Source: Runella defluvii (GTDB lineage Bacteria; Bacteroidota; Bacteroidia; Cytophagales; Spirosomataceae). From it: DNA of 64,000 nucleotides. The stretch's first letter is position 1, and every line of letters starts with the position of its first letter. The translations under genes and the position numbers were made by a program. The notes beneath the pieces were generated by a model. That model was not told the origin of the DNA. It ran no database searches and saw nothing but the letters and a program-made list of their open reading frames with translations. The stretch spans positions 26,258-90,257 of the forward strand of contig NZ_JACIBY010000023.1 in the NCBI RefSeq assembly GCF_014195535.1, read 5' to 3'. This document shows positions 47,476 through 56,251 of the stretch, piece by piece.

Positions 47476-50349
47476 TTATTTTTTACCCCCAAACGTGTAA
47501 GTCAACTTTGCAATGGCACGCCGACCAATGATGGGCATGTTGACGAAAGTACGATAGCGTTGATTGAACAAATTGGTGCAGGTAAGGTCGAGCGAAAGAC
47601 CGTTTTTGAGTTTATAGCCTATGCCTGCATCAATTAAATTTTTCACGTCGGTATCGCCTGAGTATTGTCCAAAATTAGCAAAAAACGAGTCGTCATGTTG
47701 AAAGGCCACGTTGGCTCGCCAGCCTGTTTGGGGAGCGTACAGTAAGCCCAAGCGGTATTTTGATTTGGGGATGTTGAGGGTATAAATCAAGCCCGAGTTG
47801 GGGTCTTCGCCGAGTTCGGTGGCGTTCCACGTGTTTTTGTTGACCATCGAATAGTTACCAAAAACCGACAAATCGTTGTTGATGGCGTAGTTGATGCCAA
47901 GATCAATGCCCCAATAGTTGGCTTTGCCAAAAATTCGGTATCCTGCCATGTTGTGGGCCATGTTGTCTTTGGGGGCAAGGTCTGGCTCTACCGTTCCAAA
48001 AATACCAAAGAGCGGCGTCAGTTGATTGACCAAAGCCGTACCTCCTTGGGCATAAGCGCCCCCCACAGCCGCCCCGATTTGATTGGCAGTAGCCATCGCT
48101 TCTGCGGCAGGCATACCATTGGCTTGGAGTGCGGCAGCGAGTTGGGTCGTGACGGTAGTACGCACAGCACCGCTCAAATCGGCCGATAGGTTTTGGTCAG
48201 AAAAACGAATGGTAGGACTGATGGCCGTAAAATTTTGAAAACCAGAGGCATTGATATGATACCAGTCAGCGGTGACGGTGAGTTTTTGGTTGAATGTACC
48301 CTTATAACCGATTTCAAACGATTTTTCGGTTCTTATTTGAGCAGTTTTGGTATCCACGGGCGCTAAGGGTTGCCCCGTAAAAAGATTATAGCCCGTAAAC
48401 TTGCCCGTAGTACCTTGTGGAACGTTGGCAGGGTTGGTCAAAATGGCCTGCACCAACGGGAAAATAGTGGCGGGCAGAGCCGCTTGCAGCGAAATCAGCA
48501 GCGATGGGGTCAGGGCTCCGTAGGCCACTGCCAATGGTAAGCCAGGTGTACCGTAAGGCAAATCGGGCAAACCTGGGGCAGTGAAGTCAATCATGGGTTT
48601 ATCACCAAATTTTTGTGCTTTGTTCTGTCCACTCAACCACACGTCAAAAAGGCCAGGCACGGGGACTGCCACAGGAAAATCTATGAAGGTATTCAACCCG
48701 CTAGGTGTGGCCTTGGCGATGTTGTAGGAAGCACGAAACGTATGATTCGGAGCGGCTTTGTACACCAACGCGAGGCGAGGCGAGAGCGCACTTGCATCAA
48801 TAAAATTAAAACGGTCGAAACGAGTAGCGAGGACGGCATCGAGTTTTTTGGACACTTCAAACTTTCCTTGGGCATAAACCCCCGCTACCACGTAATCGTC
48901 GTCTTCCTCATTGCGTCCATATACTTTGCGCCCCGTCTCGGTGGTGGCATTGCGGTAATCGGCCCCCACGGTAAAATCAGCATTCAGGAACTTGGGGGTG
49001 ACGAAGTTGTATTGCACTTGGCCTTCCAACTGCTGACGGGCAACAATCGTACTCAGTCCTGTTTGATACAAAAAGCTGGGCTTAGAAAGGCTACCTCCGT
49101 TGTTGTTTACGTAAAACACTTGCGCAAACAGCCCTTTTTTCTGGAAGCGAGCTTGGGTCCAATATTCGGTGGCTTGCCCGAGCCCTTCTCCTTGCGAATT
49201 ATAATACACCGACGAATAGCTGTTGGTACCACCCGCCAACACGATTTTAGTATCGCTCTTGGGACGAAACTCTAGTGTTCCGTTAATGGAAGAGTTTTGC
49301 CAAAAATTTTGCATCATATTCCCATCGCTATCGGGGTCTAAATCACTCTGTTTGAGCAGTATCGGAGCTGCCGATTGATTGGCCGCCACAATTCCCTGAT
49401 CGCTAACGATGGGGTCTTGTACTTGCTTTTTAAATTTGGACAATTGACTCGTAAACACCCCCGCTGCATTTCGTGTCCCTTCGGAGCCGTCGAGCGTAAA
49501 TTCATCTCCTTTTTTGAAATGGGCGTTTACCTTAAATCCAACTTTCTTGTCTTTGGAACGAATGGCGTGGCGAACCGAGCCGCCGAACGTATTGAGCGTA
49601 CCGCCGATAAGTTCAATTGAAGTACCTGGGGCATCAATGGGGCTTTTGGAGATAAAATGCACCACCCCCGACACTACCCCTGGCCCGTACAAGGCCGAAG
49701 CTGGTCCGCGAACTATCTCAATACGCTGTAAATCAATCGAATTAAGCCCTGAACCGTCCGACTGAAAAGTCCCAATGCCTGGCCCCACCAAGCTACGATA
49801 GTCCAAAATGGGGAACACTTGGGTGTCGAACAAGGCCGCCGAACCCCGCATCTCAATATTGAGACGGGCCGCCGATTGTTGCTGGACTTGCACCCCAGGT
49901 ACGTTGGCCAGTTCTCTGACGGGGTCGATGGCCACGGAAGCCGTATTGAGGACTTTTGCACTCAGTACCGACACCGAGGCGGGAGCGTTTTGCACTTTCT
50001 CAGCTTTGCGAGAGGCCGAAACCACAACCTCACTCAGAAGCTGGTTGGCCTCTGCCAAACGAATCACCAAACTAGTGCTAGTTTGCTTCACCGTGACGGT
50101 TTGGGTTTGATACCCTACGGCACTGACGACCAGCTCCCAAGGTAATGGGCGGTTATTCACTAGCTTAAAATAACCGCTGGTATCGGTCGTTGTGCCAATC
50201 GAAGTGCCATTCAGCACCACCGTGGCTCCTACTACAACCGTTGAAGTGTTTGGGTTAACAATTTTTCCTGATACGAAGTTTTGAGAATAAGCAGTAGTTA
50301 CATGAATAGTTAAATAAATAAAAAATAACACCTTGTAGAAGTTCTTCAT
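47476..50349 (-). CDS. TonB-dependent outer-membrane receptor with carboxypeptidase-like N-domain
   Basis: A 957-aa outer-membrane receptor. After the signal peptide (ending TTAYSQ) comes a carboxypeptidase-regulatory-like domain (about 27-105; VVGATVVLNGTSIGTTTDTS), then the plug (about 110-240; EVVVSASRKAEKVQNAPASV, IEIVRGPASALYGPGVVSGV) and a 22-strand barrel finishing in IAKLTYTFGGKK. It lacks the SusC features and has no SusD partner, so it is more like a siderophore, cofactor or peptide receptor. It sits inside the kinase cluster, between kinase 2 and the kinase 3/regulator pair, so its ligand may be the signal, or its expression the output, of those kinases. Confidence 0.92.
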   Translation of the reverse strand: MKNFYKVLFFIYLTIHVTTAYSQNFVSGKIVNPNTSTVVVGATVVLNGTSIGTTTDTSGYFKLVNNRPLPWELVVSAVGYQTQTVTVKQTSTSLVIRLAEANQLLSEVVVSASRKAEKVQNAPASVSVLSAKVLNTASVAIDPVRELANVPGVQVQQQSAARLNIEMRGSAALFDTQVFPILDYRSLVGPGIGTFQSDGSGLNSIDLQRIEIVRGPASALYGPGVVSGVVHFISKSPIDAPGTSIELIGGTLNTFGGSVRHAIRSKDKKVGFKVNAHFKKGDEFTLDGSEGTRNAAGVFTSQLSKFKKQVQDPIVSDQGIVAANQSAAPILLKQSDLDPDSDGNMMQNFWQNSSINGTLEFRPKSDTKIVLAGGTNSYSSVYYNSQGEGLGQATEYWTQARFQKKGLFAQVFYVNNNGGSLSKPSFLYQTGLSTIVARQQLEGQVQYNFVTPKFLNADFTVGADYRNATTETGRKVYGRNEEDDDYVVAGVYAQGKFEVSKKLDAVLATRFDRFNFIDASALSPRLALVYKAAPNHTFRASYNIAKATPSGLNTFIDFPVAVPVPGLFDVWLSGQNKAQKFGDKPMIDFTAPGLPDLPYGTPGLPLAVAYGALTPSLLISLQAALPATIFPLVQAILTNPANVPQGTTGKFTGYNLFTGQPLAPVDTKTAQIRTEKSFEIGYKGTFNQKLTVTADWYHINASGFQNFTAISPTIRFSDQNLSADLSGAVRTTVTTQLAAALQANGMPAAEAMATANQIGAAVGGAYAQGGTALVNQLTPLFGIFGTVEPDLAPKDNMAHNMAGYRIFGKANYWGIDLGINYAINNDLSVFGNYSMVNKNTWNATELGEDPNSGLIYTLNIPKSKYRLGLLYAPQTGWRANVAFQHDDSFFANFGQYSGDTDVKNLIDAGIGYKLKNGLSLDLTCTNLFNQRYRTFVNMPIIGRRAIAKLTYTFGGKK

Positions 50350-50459
50350 ATAGCTTTTGGGTTAGGAATGCGAAAATAGCCCAAAAACTACTAATAAAAA
50401 TACTTATGAATTAAATTTTATGCCTTTTATGCTTCAAAACATAAAATCTCCTCACCAGG

Positions 50460-51023
50460 CTATTTTATATTCATTTTTTGACGGATATTTTTTTGATGTG
50501 TTTCCACCGTATATTCACTCAGGGCCAATGCTGACGCAATTTGTTGGGTCGTGTATTGCTCTTGTTCTAGCTCCAACACCTGTGTTTCTCGCTTGGTTAA
50601 TTGCTGCTTGTTTTCTGAAGCCACTGTTTTTCCAAACGTATCCGTTATAAACAGCCGCTCTCCCTTCAGCGTTCGCGAGAGCGCATCAACAAGTAAGGGC
50701 GAAGCTGTGGTCTTAGCAACGTAGCCATCCACGCCTATTTCCTGGAGCAACGACAATTCTTTACGGTCCGCATACATGCTCACTACTACCACTTTACAAC
50801 CGTAAGGCAGTGCTTTTATTTGCTTGGTTACCTCCAAGCCGTTCAAGTAGGGCATGTTATAATCTAATATCACCAACGCTGGGCGCAACAAAAAGCACTT
50901 GGAGTAGGCTTGGCGACTATCATATACTTGTTCGATGACGTTAAATTGGTGAGATTCATTCAAAATCAAGCACAAGCCGTTGTTAAAAAGGGTGTGGTCA
51001 TCTACAATTATAGTATTAATCAT
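50460..51023 (-). CDS. NarL/LuxR-type response regulator, short C-terminus (partner of kinase 3)
   Basis: A 187-aa paralogue of the regulator at 42890-43513. The receiver domain is intact (IIVDDHTLFNNG, phospho-acceptor in ILDYNMPYLNG, VVVSMYADRKE, YVAKT). The helix-turn-helix (TTQQIASALALSEYTVETHQ) is present, but the protein stops right after IRQKMNIK, about 14 residues before the end of its paralogue (SRQELFDLLDKIGF). The recognition helix is retained, but the last helix that supports dimerisation in NarL-type proteins is missing. It overlaps the kinase 3 stop by four bases. It is a leading candidate to bind the palindromes at 52967-53000 and 56252-56277. Confidence 0.9.
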   Translation of the reverse strand: MINTIIVDDHTLFNNGLCLILNESHQFNVIEQVYDSRQAYSKCFLLRPALVILDYNMPYLNGLEVTKQIKALPYGCKVVVVSMYADRKELSLLQEIGVDGYVAKTTASPLLVDALSRTLKGERLFITDTFGKTVASENKQQLTKRETQVLELEQEQYTTQQIASALALSEYTVETHQKNIRQKMNIK

Positions 51024-52909
51024 GGCATATTTGGCGTTTCGATGATAAAATTAGTACCCATTGGGGTAGAATCAACGTTGAGCGTCAACTTGGAAATGTC
51101 GGCCCGTTTTTGAATGTTTTTAAGCCCAATTCCTTTATTTTCGGTAAAATTCAAGATACCGATTCCGTCGTCTTCAATAATGATTTGCAGCGTGTTACCT
51201 TCTCGTTCAAATACCTGTACAAATACCTCGGTGGCTTTCGCGTGTTTGATGATATTGGTAAACACTTCTTGCACAATCATGTAGATGTTTTGCTGCATGA
51301 TAGAATCCAACCCGTTGAGTTTGCCATTGGAATAATCTTGAAAGACAAACGTAGTTTCTGAGAAATCATTGAAGCGACTCACCAGCGATGCGAGCTTGGC
51401 GTGCAGCGGGGCGTCTTGGTCTTTGACCAAATTGTGGCTCAAAAAGCGGATTTCGTTGATGGCTTCGTTGATGAGCGTTTGCGATAGCTCGATTTTGGGT
51501 TGTTGGAGGTGCAAATAACCCGTTGCCGATACCAGAATGTTACCCACGTTGTCGTGCAAGTTGCGCCCGATAGTCTCAATCTCTGTTTTCCGAATTTCTT
51601 CCAACGATTCTTGTACTTGCTTGAGGCTTGCTTCGTGTTTTCTCCGAGAAATCAACTGCTCTCGCAACAGATAGATACTGATGATGGTAAGCCCGAGCGC
51701 ATACACGATAAAAGTTGGTTGATTTACTTGGAGCAATACATTATTCTTGTCATTGAAAATATTGAGTTGTTGCAATAAAAGTGGTAAAAAAGCCACTCCC
51801 AAGCCAATAATCAAATAGTAAATTTTGGCCTTAAATAACGCCCAGAGCGCACAGAAAAGCAGCCAACTAAGATGAAGGATAAGAGAAATCAACAACAAAA
51901 GAGGGAAGTCTATGTACGTATAGATGGTATTAAACACAGAGGCAGGAAGTAAATAACAACAGGCTGCCACCAGATTGACTCCCATTATTGAATACGTAAT
52001 TACTTTGAATACCGTCTCATTTTTGGGGATACCTTTCATCAATTCTTGGTTGAAAGGATGATAGAAAAAAATACCTAAGAAAACTCCAAAAGTGCCCGAA
52101 TTGCCCCCCGATAGGGCTATAAAATCCATACAACTGTACAGAGCATCCGTAAAACCCCAAGAGGAAAGGTTTGAAACAAGTATGCTGAGAAGATAAAAAC
52201 CAAGGTACGTCATGGTTTTGTAACGGTACATTTTCCCTAAAACGAACATAATAAGGGCACAAATAACAAAAAAAATGACCTGGTACACTTTCGACAAAAA
52301 ATGAAAAATATGCTCGCTTAGGTAAGTCTGATAGGTCGCAATGTTTAGGTTTACTTCATGTCCACCATAGTGGCGTTGGCTGTGTATCAACAGATGAAGG
52401 GTGTCTTTGGGCTGAATGGTGAAAGGCACGGCGTACGAATAAAAGGGAAGCGGATGCCCCGAAAAAGGCGTAGCACGGCTAATATGCCCCCAACTTTTGA
52501 CAATACCGTTTTGGAAGGTCAGCACCTCAAAATCATCACAGCGGATTCGGTTAAACTCATCTACCACCAACTGCTGACTTGTATTGGTGGTATTAATCAC
52601 TTGCGTATAAAACCAAGCCTGCGGATACTTACGAAAATTTCCCAACAGGATAGCGTCTTTTTTCTGACTGACCTGCACACGATGATTCTCAAACCACGCT
52701 CGGAACTCGGGACGAGCTAGGTCTTGGGTCTTGAATTGGGTGCTCACCCACACGTGAAGGTTGAGCGATTGGGAACTAAAATTGCTATCAATCCTCACCG
52801 TCGCCGTCGGAAGCGAAGGAGGTGCCTTTTTGGGGGTGCAACTTGGGATAGCACACATCCCTAAAATGACAACGCACCAAGGTGTCAGTAGTCGTAGCAA
52901 TTGCTGCAT
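51020..52909 (-). CDS. 7TM-DISM-like sensor histidine kinase (kinase 3)
   Basis: A 629-aa membrane sensor kinase: lipoprotein-like leader (CAIPSCTP), extracellular sensor domain (VDEFNRIRCDDFEV, PFTIQPKDTLHLLIHSQ), seven membrane spans, and a HisKA_3-like helix with phospho-acceptor His452 in GRNLHDNVGN. The HATPase_c domain follows (EVFTNIIKHAKA; IEDDGIGILNF; GIGLKNIQKRADISKL). It is closest to kinase 2. The four-base overlap with the response regulator makes this the one complete kinase/regulator pair of the cluster. Its start is preceded by a perfect palindrome and CAATTTTG box, the same arrangement found before the giant adhesin gene. Confidence 0.93.
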   Translation of the reverse strand: MQQLLRLLTPWCVVILGMCAIPSCTPKKAPPSLPTATVRIDSNFSSQSLNLHVWVSTQFKTQDLARPEFRAWFENHRVQVSQKKDAILLGNFRKYPQAWFYTQVINTTNTSQQLVVDEFNRIRCDDFEVLTFQNGIVKSWGHISRATPFSGHPLPFYSYAVPFTIQPKDTLHLLIHSQRHYGGHEVNLNIATYQTYLSEHIFHFLSKVYQVIFFVICALIMFVLGKMYRYKTMTYLGFYLLSILVSNLSSWGFTDALYSCMDFIALSGGNSGTFGVFLGIFFYHPFNQELMKGIPKNETVFKVITYSIMGVNLVAACCYLLPASVFNTIYTYIDFPLLLLISLILHLSWLLFCALWALFKAKIYYLIIGLGVAFLPLLLQQLNIFNDKNNVLLQVNQPTFIVYALGLTIISIYLLREQLISRRKHEASLKQVQESLEEIRKTEIETIGRNLHDNVGNILVSATGYLHLQQPKIELSQTLINEAINEIRFLSHNLVKDQDAPLHAKLASLVSRFNDFSETTFVFQDYSNGKLNGLDSIMQQNIYMIVQEVFTNIIKHAKATEVFVQVFEREGNTLQIIIEDDGIGILNFTENKGIGLKNIQKRADISKLTLNVDSTPMGTNFIIETPNMP

Positions 52910-52945
52910 AAATTCTTAATCGAAGAGTCAACATGGTAAACCGCA

Positions 52946-53000
52946 CAAAATTGAGTAAAAACGCATTATAAAAAATACCTGCTAGCAGGTATTTTTTATA
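52946..53000 (-). promoter_or_regulatory. Palindromic operator and -7-like box of the kinase 3 operon
   Basis: 52967-53000 is a perfect 34-bp palindrome with core TACCTGCTAGCAGGTA (52976-52991). The core ends exactly 66 nt before the kinase 3 ATG. CAATTTTG (52946-52953, - strand) lies 22 nt downstream of the core, in the position of a TAnnTTTG -7 element, so the palindrome replaces the -33 region. The same core, spacing and CAnnTTTG box occur before the adhesin gene at 56339. ACCTG-N4-CAGGT resembles binding sites of LuxR/NarL-type regulators. Confidence 0.65.
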
Positions 53001-53059
53001 TGAAATATTTGTTTATGTAATTGCTTTAAATGAATGATTTTTTCTACCCATTTGAGGTT

Positions 53060-53241
53060 CTACCCCTGATTTATCTCTTCCCACAGCAACTTCTCTACCT
53101 TCTTTAATTTTTTCGATAAGTTCAATCCGATACAAATGCAGGTTTTATTTTGGTGGAAATGAGGCTGTAAATGCGGAACGCTGCCCGAGCCTTTGTCTTT
53201 CTGGATGTTAAATGCATGAGTGCATGATAATAATACTCATT
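53060..53241 (-). pseudogene. Internally deleted C-terminal fragment of a DUF1703-type ATPase
   Basis: On the - strand the fragment reads NEYYYHALMHLT, then skips about 30 residues to KDKGSGSVPHLQPHFHQNK, and ends GLNLSKKLKKVEKLLWEEIN before a stop at 53060. Each piece matches the C-terminal nuclease-like end of the intact protein at 54557-56089 (HYYHALIHLTF; KDKGYLTPYLHSGK; GLNFSKELKKVEKLVWEEI). It is a dead copy of that gene family. Confidence 0.75.
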
Positions 53242-53266
53242 GCTCAAAGTCGTGAAGGTGCAATAG
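53240..53266 (+). pseudogene. Last eight codons of a T9SS-sorted protein
   Basis: LLKVVKVQ and a stop match the end of the longer type IX secretion tail at 54301-54423 (TLKVVKVQ). The tail abuts the ATPase fragment on the other strand at 53240, marking a recombination or deletion junction. Confidence 0.4.
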
Positions 53267-53289
53267 CGGCCATTTTGTTCCGTTTTTTA

Positions 53290-53336
53290 TTCAAAAAGTC
53301 CTGTTATCTTGGCGTGAGGTAAGTGGACTTTTTGAA
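53290..53336. terminator. Hairpin after the T9SS tail remnant
   Basis: Perfect 12-bp inverted repeat TTCAAAAAGTCC (53290-53301) / GGACTTTTTGAA (53325-53336) with a 23-nt loop, 23 nt past the tail stop. It is probably the old terminator of the lost + strand gene, and may now serve the convergent remnant at 53359. Confidence 0.35.
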
Positions 53337-53358
53337 TCTATGGGTAGGTAGAGGACGA

Positions 53359-54171
53359 TTATTCTACAAAAAAATCCTCCGTATTTACTTCAGTATGAAT
53401 CTCCTCTAAATAATAACCGTTTTCGATGGCAGGATACGTGGTGAGCAAAGTGCTTACCACTGCTTTTTTTGTTTTTGTGGCATATTCAAATATGGCTCTT
53501 CTCTTCCTTAATCTAGCGGTGTAGTCTTTGCTCAATAAAAATTCTTTTGACGAAAACTTTGCCTCGCACAGATGAATAATGCCATCTTTTCTATCAATGA
53601 CCAAATCTACTTGCGAACCTTCTGAATCTAAATCTCCGTGGTATCTCCACGAAGATACCTGCGTATAAACTCCTGAGATACCTAGCTTTCTATGAATTTG
53701 CGCTTGGTGCAACAGGCAGATATTTTCAAAAGCGTAACCTGCCCACCTGGCATAATTGGTGTAGGTGGCCAGACTTTCCCACGTATGGTCTCGATCGGTT
53801 ACATTGCCTTTGATAAACTAAGGTAATTCGTCAATGAAAACCACCATTTTTTGGTGTTTATCTTTGATGGCATACAGCATACAAGTAATCAGTTAAGTTG
53901 GCAAAGGCTTCCGACCAATTTTTCGGTTTTCTTTTCACTGCCGTTGCTCCAGCATACCGTTATGGTAGAGTTGAACGTGGATTTCTGCTTGGTTGACCCC
54001 AGAAAACTCCATCACAAAATTTGGCTGAAAATACTGCCGTACTGCAAACGCCTTTACTGCCCTACTTTGCCCATAGACCACAAGAAATTTTGCCTGATGG
54101 GATTGTAGCAATTTGCCAAAAATCGCCTTTTCCTTTTCTCTTCCGATAATTTGGTTTTGCGCACTATTCAT
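53359..54171 (-). pseudogene. Degraded AAA+/PD-(D/E)XK ATPase (relative of 40305-41729)
   Basis: Three pieces of one gene on the - strand. The N-terminal 78 codons (54171-53935) start IIGREKEKAIFGKLLQSH, but Walker A has decayed to GQSRAVKA (intact relative: GRRRVGKT). A short Walker B piece, VVFIDELP then a stop, lies near 53845. After a large internal deletion the C-terminal part (about 53800-53359) continues through HQAQIHRKLGISGVY, GSQVDLVIDRKDGI and CEAKFSSKEF, which keeps the nuclease-like motif. With the ATP site damaged and the middle missing it cannot be functional. Operator-like repeats still precede its old start. Confidence 0.75.
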
Positions 54172-54180
54172 AGTTTTATA

Positions 54181-54274
54181 ACTGGAAAAATCAGTATTTT
54201 TTTATAGTATTTTTCCAAAAATAGACCTATTTCTGGAAAAATAAATTTTAAATTTGACGATTTTTCCAGAAATA
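54181..54274 (-). promoter_or_regulatory. Operator-like repeat array upstream of the degraded ATPase
   Basis: The motif CTGGAAAAAT or its complement occurs four times: 54182-54191, 54209-54219 (diverged, ATTTTTCCAAA), and as a perfect 15-bp inverted pair 54228-54242 / 54260-54274. On the - strand TATTTTTG (54216-54223) matches the TAnnTTTG -7 consensus, 45 nt before the old start. The layout mirrors the array before the intact ATPase at 40305, but with a different motif. Confidence 0.5.
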
Positions 54275-54300
54275 AAACAACTTTGCTCTAATGTAGTTTT

Positions 54301-54423
54301 GTGCCCAAAGCCAACACCCACCAAGAAGAGTTTAACGTCAGCGAATTGACCAACGGAATCTATTTCTTGAAGGTTAATGCAGCAGAAAAACAAGCTACTT
54401 TGAAGGTGGTGAAGGTGCAATAA
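54301..54423 (+). pseudogene. Type IX secretion C-terminal sorting tail, orphaned
   Basis: Forty codons with only a GTG near the front, including FNVSELTNGIYFLKVNAAEK and ending TLKVVKVQ then stop. The NGIYFLKV...VVKV pattern is the conserved Por-secretion tail that sends proteins through the type IX system. Everything upstream of it is missing, so this is the end of a deleted secreted protein. Confidence 0.65.
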
Positions 54424-54505
54424 TACTTACAAGAGTGTAAGTGATGTTTAAGCTCAACTTCTCGTCGGGATGTACTGCCAAAAGCAGTGCATCTCCGATG
54501 GGAGG

Positions 54506-54540
54506 AAATAAAAGATAGTGTACTCAAAAACAGCCGCATC
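54506..54540 (-). pseudogene. Tiny internal fragment of the DUF1703-type ATPase
   Basis: On the - strand RLFLSTLSF corresponds to SLFLSTLYYLF just after Walker A of the intact gene. The DNA string GTGTACTCAAAAACAGC is shared with the intact copy near 55930. It is a scrap left from another copy. Confidence 0.5.
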
Positions 54541-54556
54541 GGGGGGCTTTGTTGTG

Positions 54557-56089
54557 TCATTGTATCTCCTCCCAGACGAGTTTTTCTACTTTTTTGAGTT
54601 CTTTAGAAAAATTTAGACCGATACCGATGCACGTTTTACCACTGTGCAAATAAGGTGTAAGATAGCCTTTGTCTTTAATCTGTTGCAGGGCTTGCTCAGC
54701 GTCACCGTCCAACTTAAACTCAAAAGCATAGACGGACTTCTCCAAAATCACAATCGCATCCGCTCTACCATCGGCAGTTTGTACTTGGCTCTGCACGTAT
54801 ATATCTAAGAGTCTAAAGGTTAGATGAATAAGTGCATGGTAATAGTGCTCATTCTCCCGCTGCCAAATCTCATACGGAATACTCTTGAAAATCGTATTGA
54901 AAATACTCTGTACCTTGGCAAAGTCTTGGATTCGGAGGGCGTTTCGCATTTGGGTAGCCAGCACTTGTACCGAAGTGTTGGGGTTTTCGGTGTAAGCATT
55001 TGCCAAAAAAGTGAGGTACGATTTTCTAACTTCTTCATTGGGATAACCTAACTCGTAAGTACCGAACTCATTATCGTACTGCTTGATGGTCAAATAACCC
55101 GTTTGAAACATTAGCGGCACGAGTGAGAGCCGTTCTATATCGTAAGCATCTAACTGAAGAGCGTCTATTTCTACTTGTTCAAAATCATACAACTGCTCTC
55201 GTTTTGCCAAATTCATCAAAAACGTAGGTGTACCCGACACAAACCAATAGTTTTGAAAATCGCCATTTTTGGCAAAGAAATTGACCAACGAAAACGGATT
55301 ATAGACTCGTTCTGGGCCTTTCCAAGAGTAGCCGTTGTACCAATGCTTTATCTTTTCGGCATCATACAGTTTTAGCTCTTCCTCAAAATTATCTTCCAGT
55401 TCCCTCTGCGTAATACCACATATTCCCGAATAACTACTGTCAAGCGTAATGTCGTTTAAGTTATTCAAATCCGAAAAGATAGACACCTTAGAAAACTTCG
55501 ACACGCCTGTAATAAACACCAACTTCAAATGCGGGTCAGCGTCCTTGAGGATAGAGTAAAACGACTTCAAGATGCCTCGGTTCTCAATCGCTTTTCGCAG
55601 CGCCGAACCATGGATATCGTTGTCTATATAATCAATAATAGGCTTGTCGTATTCGTCTATCAGCACCACTACTTTGCCGTATTTCTCGTCGAGTTTTTGG
55701 ATTAACTCCTTGAATTTGTCGGCATTAAATTCCGATGTTAGTAGAATGTTATAAGTTTGAGCCGTTTCAATTAAGGTCTTTTCGATGGCTTTGTAAAGCC
55801 CAGCCTCCGTATGCCCAATGTTACTAAACGAAATCTTGATAATAGGGTGGGTTTTTGACCAATCCCACTTATCCTCAATATACAACCCCTCAAAGATTTC
55901 TTTACGGCCTTTGAACAAATAATAGAGTGTACTCAAAAACAGCGACTTGCCAAACCTGCGCGGGCGAGACAGAAAATAGTACTTACCCTGCGTGATGAGC
56001 CGATGGGCAAAGGGAGTTTTGTCCACATAAACGTAGCCGCCCGTGACGACTTCCCCTAAATCTTGTATGCCTACGGGGTATTTACGCAT
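54557..56089 (-). CDS. AAA-ATPase-like/PD-(D/E)XK protein (DUF1703 type), intact
   Basis: A 510-aa cytoplasmic protein of a large Bacteroidota family of unknown role. It begins with the family signature (YPVGIQDLGEVVTGGYVYVD), then Walker A RPRRFGKS (42-49) and Walker B VVLIDEYDKP (141-150). A helical middle follows, and a C-terminal PD-(D/E)XK-like domain (about 420-500; DAIVILEKSVYAFEFKLDGD, GLNFSKELKKVEKLVWEEI). Length is normal and no frameshift is seen, so it is the only intact member among the fragments at 53060-53241 and 54506-54540. Family copies are numerous and apparently mobile or fast-turning-over. Confidence 0.85.
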   Translation of the reverse strand: MRKYPVGIQDLGEVVTGGYVYVDKTPFAHRLITQGKYYFLSRPRRFGKSLFLSTLYYLFKGRKEIFEGLYIEDKWDWSKTHPIIKISFSNIGHTEAGLYKAIEKTLIETAQTYNILLTSEFNADKFKELIQKLDEKYGKVVVLIDEYDKPIIDYIDNDIHGSALRKAIENRGILKSFYSILKDADPHLKLVFITGVSKFSKVSIFSDLNNLNDITLDSSYSGICGITQRELEDNFEEELKLYDAEKIKHWYNGYSWKGPERVYNPFSLVNFFAKNGDFQNYWFVSGTPTFLMNLAKREQLYDFEQVEIDALQLDAYDIERLSLVPLMFQTGYLTIKQYDNEFGTYELGYPNEEVRKSYLTFLANAYTENPNTSVQVLATQMRNALRIQDFAKVQSIFNTIFKSIPYEIWQRENEHYYHALIHLTFRLLDIYVQSQVQTADGRADAIVILEKSVYAFEFKLDGDAEQALQQIKDKGYLTPYLHSGKTCIGIGLNFSKELKKVEKLVWEEIQ

Positions 56090-56116
56090 CTTGTTTTATT
56101 TTGTTTGTGCCTATCA

Positions 56117-56124
56117 CAAAGTTA
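56117..56124 (-). promoter_or_regulatory. -7 promoter element of the intact DUF1703-type ATPase
   Basis: TAACTTTG on the - strand is an exact match to TAnnTTTG, 27 nt upstream of the start at 56089. No convincing -33 TTTG box is present. The upstream 56150-56210 stretch is a C/T-rich low-complexity run. Confidence 0.45.
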
Positions 56125-56251
56125 CACCTTTTTTAGAAAACTTACCCCGTACCCTTACCCTCTGCCTTTACCCCTCTGCCCCCTGCCTACTACCCTGAAC
56201 CCAAAAAAAATTTTTCAAAACACCCGTTTATATAATAAAATATTTGACAAA

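Noticed and set aside
52967..53000. Palindromes at 52967-53000 and 56252-56277 considered as bidirectional terminators (A-run, stem, T-run)
   Set aside because: Both lie upstream of start codons at identical distance with a matching promoter-like box, which fits an operator better; a terminator role is not fully excluded.
56150..56212. C/T-rich low-complexity run considered as an origin or special repeat
   Set aside because: Only a short run of CCCTTACC-like sequence; no iteron spacing or DnaA-box cluster.
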